Part shown: one piece after another, positions 8,343 to 13,648 of the stretch
Position numbering within the stretch: the first letter of the stretch is position 1
How the letters are laid out: each line of letters starts with the position of its first letter
From: Ettlia oleoabundans
Taxonomy: Eukaryota; Chlorophyta; Chlorophyceae; Chlamydomonadales
Direction of reading: 5' to 3'
DNA length: 13,648 nt
Assembly (NCBI GenBank): GCA_019693395.1
Contig: JAAMXP010003440.1
Coordinates: 1 to 13,648, forward strand
The notes under the pieces: model-generated
The model's input: only the letters and a program-made list of their open reading frames with translations
Database searches by the model: none
Told to the model about the DNA's origin: nothing
Program-made: the position numbers and the translations under genes

Positions 8343-11300
8343 CTATGCTGTCCGTGCTGGGATGCCACGGCTGTTCAGGTGCTCCTTGACAGCCGTGATG
8401 GGCACCTCGCGACGGTGGAAGATGCCCGCCGCCAGTGCTGCTGCCGCCTTGGTCTTCTGGAAAACCTCAGAGAAGTGCTCTGGGGCGCCGGCGCCGCTGC
8501 TGGCAATCACTGGGATGGTCACCGCGGCTGCAAGCGACCATTGGAGGGAACGGTTCGTTCACGCAGGGTGGGCGCCAATATGTAATGGGGTTGGGGTTGC
8601 TCCTTATTCCTGTGAAGTGCCAAGTAGGCCCAACCTTGCACATCACACACACCCAGATGTAGCAGCTCAGCGACTCAAAACGGGACCGTGACACCTGCCC
8701 TGCTCTTTTCTTCTCACTCACCCGATACAGCATCCACCAGTTCGATATCAAAGCCCTGCCCAACTCCATCGTTGTCAATACAATTCAGCAGAATCTCGCC
8801 TGCACCTAGGTCCTCCACTGCCTGCAGCCGAGCAGCAGGCGGATGGCCAGAAAAGTAGAAGTGACTGTTGGGCACGTCGACCGCAGAGGTGAACAACATG
8901 CACGCAGGCAGGTCTAGCGCCAGGCGTGATGGCTAGGGTAACAGAGTGCAAGAAGTGCATTGCAAGAAAAGAAGGGATGCACAAACAGGTGTGTCATGTG
9001 TCATGTGATACATCCCGTCGCAGCTGCTGCAGCCACACGGCTAAAGCACTTATGATGGCTGAAATGACAGCAGCAAGAGAAAAGCCAGCAACCAGCGGGG
9101 ATGGCAGGCATCCAACACCAGCAGCTGGAGTACAGGGGCAGTGCCTGAGAAGATGAAGGGGTTGGTGCTCACCTTTGCCAGCTGTACTGCATCAACATCA
9201 CGTCCCTCACGCCCACCGTTCACCGTGCACTGCCACCAGCAGTAGTTCTCGCCCTTTGGGCCTGCATAACAAGAGCATGGCATGGCACATCGTACGGCTC
9301 AGCACACACAGCACAGAGTGCCGGTGGTGAGAAGAACTGTGGCGCGCACGTGACTCGCCGCTTGGCTGGCTAACCTGCCTGCCTGTGCTTCATGTCAGCT
9401 CTGTCCTCCCTCCCATTCTCGTCCTAACCACAACCATAAAACCACTACCACAAGCGAGAACAGCAACAGGTACTTGGAACTATACTGCTCATTGTGCTCC
9501 CGCTCACCGGGCTTGCTGGTTTCCACAGTGTGGTGGGGTGTGTCCTGTGGGGAAGCCACGTAGACCCTGCGTGGATCGATGCTGACCACCACCGCCTGAG
9601 CGCCATACACCCGAGAGATCTGCTCAATCGCTGTGCTGCCGTCCTTCTTGCCGCCGGAAGCCAGGTAGGCCTCAACCGCAAACACGGCATCGCTGCCTAT
9701 GGAGACCTTGTCGGCACCAGACCTGCAGGTACAAGGGGCAAAAGGGTGACAGGCAGCCACAGGAAAAGGATGAAGGACAATTGAGCAAGACAGAAGGTGA
9801 CAGGATAGAGCAGGAGGAATCAGCATGCTTGCACGACTACAGGGGACAGCTGTTAGTGATGGCGTCAGGGTGCAGAGAGGCTGACCGAGGGTGACATGTG
9901 GTGCCAGCTGAGATGAAGACTTCAGGGTCGTGTTGGCAAGGGCCAGGCATTGGACAACCACACCAGGCCCGTTGGAGGAGGTGATGTGCTGACGCCATGC
10001 ACGTGGCCAAGCATCCCACAAGGCAGCATATCAAAGCAAGCACCTTAGCACAAACATGAACAGCATGGTGCGGCCCAGCACGCCACACCACGGCATGCAC
10101 CTGAAGTATTCTGCCGCAACCTCCAGCGCGCTGTAGTGCTTGCCGCTGCCGTCTGTGAACTCACGGATGCCTCCCCCGACGGTGAGCGGCACAAACACGC
10201 CCTCGCTGGCCTGCCGCAGCACCTCCAGCATAGGTAGGTCGCCCAGGGGGAAATCACGGAAGCCTGCACAGCAAAGAGATGGTGACTCGCGTGTGATGTG
10301 GGCGAACACCGGATAAATGAGCCGAGTTTCAACAAGCGCCCATTTAACGAATGGGCCGCGGAGGCCTGGAGGGCAAAGTGGATCGGGAGAAACCTCACAG
10401 CATGCCAGCAAAATGCGCGAGGGCTTGGCCGAGGAGGGCTGGGCTGTTGATACCGCAGAGATGCATTGTGCTTCGTGCAAGGGGCAGGAAGGCTGCGCCA
10501 GTCGGTCCACGGCCTTTGCTGGCCGACCCTACTCTTGCCTTGTTGCATCATTTCAGCTTCCCCTCCCACCTGTGATATTTAGGAAGGTGACCTCATCGGC
10601 CCCCTCATCAAAGTAGCGCCCCGCTAGTTCAACGGGCTTGCCAAGGTTGCGTACCTGCAGGAGGGAGGTGAGGGTCACCGCCGTGGGTACCAGCGTAAAC
10701 AAGGGAGCAGCAGCAGCAGATCAACGCACGTGCAACACAGCCTCCGCGAGGCATGTTTGATGCAGCGCAACTTTAGGGGCCTGCCCGACTGCCCAGCTCT
10801 GGCTTGCCCACCCCTCACCTCCCCAGCGCTGTCTGGCTCCCTGACGTCGTACTGGTCCCCCTTGGTCACCACCAGGTCGCCACGGTCGTTGGCCCGCACA
10901 TCCAGGCAAGCAATTACGCGCTTGGCAAGTCCGCGTGGTCGGCCTGCGGCAGGCGAGAAGGGGGGCGCTGGACTTGGCATGTATGTGGACCTCAATGAGG
11001 GGCACGGTGAGGCTGCCTAAAGTGGCAGCCTTGCTAGCACATGGCAGTGCGAACGAAACAGTGAACGACCAAAATGCCGGCAAACAGCTGTTCTTGTGCC
11101 AGCACAGAACTGCTGCCCTCAAACACCAGCCCAAACGGCAGTTGTACACCTCCAGGCTGCCGCGCCGCGCACCATTGCTGCTTGCTGCCGCTGCAGGGCG
11201 ACCTGCCGCCGCCTCTGGCTCCAAGAAGCAGCGCAGCACGTCCAGCCCCGCAGCCCCGCTCTTCTCGGGGTGGAATTGCGTGGCACTCACGTTGCCGCGC

Positions 11301-12989
11301 TGCACCGCCGCCACAAACTCGCCGCCGTAGTCGCTGGTGGCCAACACCCATTCCGAGTTCTGCAAGTATTGCAGGTGTGATGCAATGCACAGCGATGAAT
11401 TTTGCACCTGTGAGTTACCTCCTTGAGGAATTGGAGGCAGGATGCGGCAGCGCAGGGCAGCAGACAGGGGCACACGTTCCCCAAGGGCCTCAGACATGTG
11501 CAGACCTGCGCACTCACAAGAACACCACATAGATTGCCTATGACTGAAACAGCGGAAATGCGGCAACACGCATGGCACAAAGCTCAGAAGGGCCAACCAA
11601 CCCTACGACAGTTGCACCCACCTGGGGGCTGGGTGTGGCATGGTATGAGTGCACAAAGTAGACTCGGCGGTCGTCCACTTGGCTGAGCAGTGTAGATGGG
11701 CGCCTGCACGCGGGTAGCACACAGGAAGACACGGAGGCAAGACACAGGCTTACAAACCCTTGACCGTATCCCCCGCCCCGTTGGAGCTGAGCAGGTATGA
11801 GTAGAACACCTGACGACACGAGCCCGTCCAAAGCACAATAACATGACTGAGTGTTTCAAGCTGCTGAATGCGCCGGCACCACTCACTTCTGCAAAAGGTC
11901 GTTCCAGCCAATGTGCGGCACCGGAAGGCCCTTGCTTGTATCAAAGTGTGTGACTGCGCCGGGAATGAGCCCCATGCCTTGGCACCCGCCATTCTCCTCG
12001 CTGCCGTCAAATAGCAGCTGCAGGCCGAGGCAGATGCCAAAGAAGGAGCGGTTCGCCTGGATGTAATCCTTCAGCGCCTGCACACACAACCGCGGCAAGC
12101 AGGATACAAGAGTGGAGATGAGACGCAAGCATGTGTCACACCAGCTCCATACCTTGCCCTGAACTCCGTTCTGGCCAGCTGGGCTTGTCGGGACTACCCG
12201 TACTGCCCTGGGCAGGGATGTACTGAGGCGCACCTGTGTGTAGCCGCGCTGCTCCAAGATCTCCATGGCCTGCCCAAAGGCTCCCACACCGGGAAAGATG
12301 AGCTTATCCGCATTGGCAATGTCAGCTGCGCTCGTCACCTGCACTCTTGCAAAGCGAGGAGAAGGGCCAGGCAGGCGGCCCGAGGTGAATGGATGCGGCA
12401 GCGCGCCGAGGTCAACAAGGCAGCACAAGTGAAGCATACACGTCTGGCACACTGCACAGCTGCGGCCAGCTGCAGGTCTTCACCATGACTGCTGCCCTTG
12501 AAAGGATGCTTCATCACCATATGATGCATCTCTTGTCGGTAAGGTGCCTGCCACTCACGTCCTTGATGGTCCACCCCAACTTCTTGATGGCGTTGCGGAC
12601 GCTGCGCACGTTGCCGGCTCCATAGTCAAGCAATGTCACCACACGTTCTTCCGCCGCTGCAGGCATGATGCAATGTCGCGGAATTGCAGCAAGCCGTGCT
12701 ACGATTGCCGGTGACGTCGTTGGAACAACTTTGGCGGCAGTGGCGGCGGCGCGCCATCGCCGAGGGCGTTGCTGCGGCCGCTCTGGTGACACTACTGCAG
12801 TGAAACTGGTGCAATTCGGAATGCCAAGCCCCTGGTCGCACCTGCTCTACATGCCAGCGCACTGCCCATACGACTGCGGGCCGGTGCAGGGGATCTCAGC
12901 TGGCGCATTGATGTAAGATTACTACCTAAAGGCGGCAGGCAACTAGGAGGGCCAACTGTGCGGCCTGACGTCAATTTGGCAGACGCCAT
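8343..12989 (-). CDS. HISN4: Imidazole glycerol phosphate synthase, fused HisH-HisF, plastid-targeted
   Basis: Thirteen exons, 5' to 3': 12842-12989, 12559-12656, 12234-12338, 11887-12077, 11622-11703, 11173-11359, 10819-10943, 10570-10654, 10101-10263, 9508-9722, 9173-9261, 8722-8821 and 8343-8527. All introns are GT-AG and every phase closes, giving 590 residues, the usual size of plant HISN4. The enzyme uses glutamine and PRFAR to make imidazole glycerol phosphate and AICAR in histidine synthesis. Exon 1 encodes a Ser/Arg/Ala-rich transit peptide of about 49 residues ending SALACRA. The glutaminase half starts [11 protein letters not shown] and has its triad at C133 (GICLGLQ), H238 and E240 (QFHPEKS). 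A short Ala-rich linker (about 255-275) leads to the cyclase half from [10 protein letters not shown]. Its catalytic aspartates are D285 (ACLDVR) and D444 (VSIDPRR). PLTVGGGIR and IASSGAG are the phosphate-binding loops. An in-frame ATG at 12666 could start an untargeted form. All key residues are present. Confidence 0.95.
12842..12989 (-). other. Transit-peptide exon of HISN4
   Basis: Forty-nine codons rich in Ser, Ala, Arg and Pro with few acids, typical of a chloroplast transit peptide. The frame stops at 12792-12794 if the intron is kept. Splicing the donor GCAG|GTGCG (GT at 12841-12840) to the acceptor TGCAG (ending 12657) joins phase 1 to phase 1 and runs straight into [11 protein letters not shown] of the HisH domain. 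Cleavage near ACRA is inferred. Confidence 0.75.
12966..12973. promoter_or_regulatory. TGACGTCA palindrome (bZIP/CRE-type site)
   Basis: A perfect 8-base ACGT-core palindrome, about 17 bases inside the HISN4 reading frame. ACGT-core elements are bound by bZIP factors in plants and algae. It is also part of codons for Leu-Thr-Ser, so chance is a serious alternative. Confidence 0.25.
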
Positions 12990-13283
12990 TCTGCCTGGCG
13001 CTGCTTTATGCCGCTTCTCTCTCCCTTACAAGAGGAAACTACCAATAAAAACGACTTCCAAACGTAGCTGGCATATGCTGGCTACTCTTAACCGGCATAA
13101 CCCCTGCCTTTTCCACCCCGACCAGCAGGCCTTCTTGGTGCGAAATGCATGTTCCCCTCCAAGTATATCGAGATATATTCCCTCTCGGTCAGCCAATGCG
13201 GCCATCTGCAGAAGACGGCGCCGGCTTACATGCATAAGATTCCTGATCCACACGACTTCAACTGAGCATAAGGACTTCCTGTG
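12990..13283. promoter_or_regulatory. Divergent promoter region (HISN4 / GPN3)
   Basis: A compact 294-base head-to-head region. CCAAT occurs at 13042-13046, followed by an AT-rich AATAAAA, and again at 13193-13197, about 87 bases before the GPN3 start. An AT-rich inverted repeat lies at 13164-13177. On the minus strand GCATAAAG at 13003-13010 is TATA-like but very close to the HISN4 start. Confidence 0.5.
13164..13177. repeat. AT-rich inverted repeat in the GPN3/HISN4 promoter
   Basis: TATATC and GATATA are perfect 6-base inverted arms with a 2-base spacer (GA). The site lies 107 bases upstream of the GPN3 start codon. It could bind a dimeric factor or act as a TATA-like core for either gene. 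The arms are short, so chance cannot be excluded. Confidence 0.4.
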
Positions 13284-13531
13284 ATGAAATTTGCTCAGTT
13301 GGTGGTGGGCCCAGCAGGCAGTGGGAAGGTGAGCTGACACGAGTGACAGGAGCCATCAATCTGCCGCCACTGCTGCCCCACCGCCTGCCGCCAGTGGTGC
13401 ATGTGCTCCGCTGCGAACCCAGTGGGGCTTGGCTATCAAGTGTTTTCTTCAGTTGCTGCAGTCCACCTACTGCGAGACCATCAAGGAGCACTGTGATGCC
13501 ATCAACAGACCTGTGCACGTGGTCAACCTGG
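13284..13531 (+). CDS. GPN3: GPN-loop GTPase GPN3, N-terminal part (runs off right edge)
   Basis: Two exons are visible, 13284-13328 and 13462-13531, encoding 38 residues plus one base. The protein starts MKFAQLVVGPAGSGKSTYC, whose P-loop (GPAGSGKS, residues 9-16) is split by the first intron after Lys15. CETIKEHCDAINRPVHVVNL follows, as in GPN2/GPN3 proteins, which continue with an Asp completing the next codon (G plus AC). GPN3 works with GPN1 in the cytosol in assembly and nuclear import of RNA polymerase II. AQLV and STYC near the P-loop favour GPN3 over GPN2. The second donor, GTGCGT at 13532, leads into an intron that does not end in the window. The divergent neighbour HISN4 shares the upstream region. 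Confidence 0.85.
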
Positions 13532-13595
13532 GTGCGTAAGCCCAGGCATCCGCGGCTGCCCTGGTGCCAGCAGGAACTGATGCATTGGCCTGCTT

Positions 13596-13625
13596 GGGGG
13601 TGGGGTGGGGTGGGGGGCGCGGGGG
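13596..13625 (+). repeat. G-run tract in GPN3 intron 2 (possible G-quadruplex)
   Basis: Five G runs of four to six bases (13596-13600, 13602-13605, 13607-13610, 13612-13617, 13621-13625) are separated by one to three bases. This fits a G-quadruplex motif in the sense strand, so it could also form in the pre-mRNA. Confidence 0.6.
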
Positions 13626-13648
13626 CCACCGCCTGGTGCGCTATGACA

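Noticed and set aside
8134..8691. A 185-codon plus-strand frame near the 3' end of HISN4
   Set aside because: It lies antisense to the last HISN4 exon and spacer, with no family signature.
8990..9010. Short tandem TGTCATG repeat
   Set aside because: Only two to three copies inside a HISN4 intron; ordinary low-complexity sequence, not an array.
10721..11596. A 291-codon minus-strand frame taken as one exon
   Set aside because: It reads through introns at 11360-11621 and 10944-11172 and changes frame relative to the HisF domain; only 11173-11359 of it is HISN4 coding sequence.
8343..12989. Possibility that separate hisH and hisF genes lie side by side
   Set aside because: All thirteen exons join in phase into one 590-residue chain with a linker, as in plant and fungal fused enzymes.
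1..13648. Mobile element, CRISPR array, tRNA or a new defence-like system
   Set aside because: I saw no transposase, terminal repeats, regular spacers or cloverleaf, and every substantial coding signal is explained by the six genes listed.

Overview
This window looks like nuclear DNA of a green alga (Chlorophyta; a Chlorella-like trebouxiophyte is my best guess). It is GC-rich and gene-dense. Every gene except one very small one is split by GT-AG introns of roughly 90-380 bases. Two genes end near TGTAA, the usual chlorophyte poly(A) signal. The plastid-type fused HisH-HisF enzyme has a spliced N-terminal transit peptide, as in plants. I rebuilt the exons by hand from splice-site phase and from remembered family conservation. 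No gene is bacterial or viral in character, and I see no mobile element, tRNA, rRNA or CRISPR array.

Layout, left to right. (1) Minus strand, 2397 down to 65 and beyond the left edge: an EH-domain protein running into WD40-like propeller blades that resemble the N-terminus of plant FRA3-type inositol polyphosphate 5-phosphatases. (2) Plus strand, 2876-4146: a six-exon tryparedoxin/nucleoredoxin-like thioredoxin with an intact WCPPC site and a C-terminal membrane segment. (3) Minus strand, 4709-4897: RNA polymerase subunit RPB12/RPABC4, in one exon. (4) Plus strand, 5855-7835: a five-exon nucleotide-sugar transporter of the CMP-sialic acid transporter-like family (326 residues). (5) Minus strand, 12989-8343: HISN4, imidazole glycerol phosphate synthase, 13 exons, 590 residues. 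(6) Plus strand, 13284 past the right edge: the start of GPN-loop GTPase GPN3.

The six genes alternate strictly in direction. This gives three head-to-head promoter regions (2398-2875, 4898-5854, 12990-13283) and two tail-to-tail spacers (4147-4708, 7836-8342). The genes do not form one pathway. They cover membrane traffic or phosphoinositides, thiol redox, transcription, Golgi transport, plastid histidine synthesis and RNA polymerase assembly. RPB12 and GPN3 share a link to RNA polymerase II.

I did not find a new multi-gene system. The points most worth a second look are the EH plus FRA3-like propeller combination, the membrane-anchored redoxin whose last intron could switch it to a soluble form, the substrate of the transporter, and the spliced-on transit peptide of HISN4.
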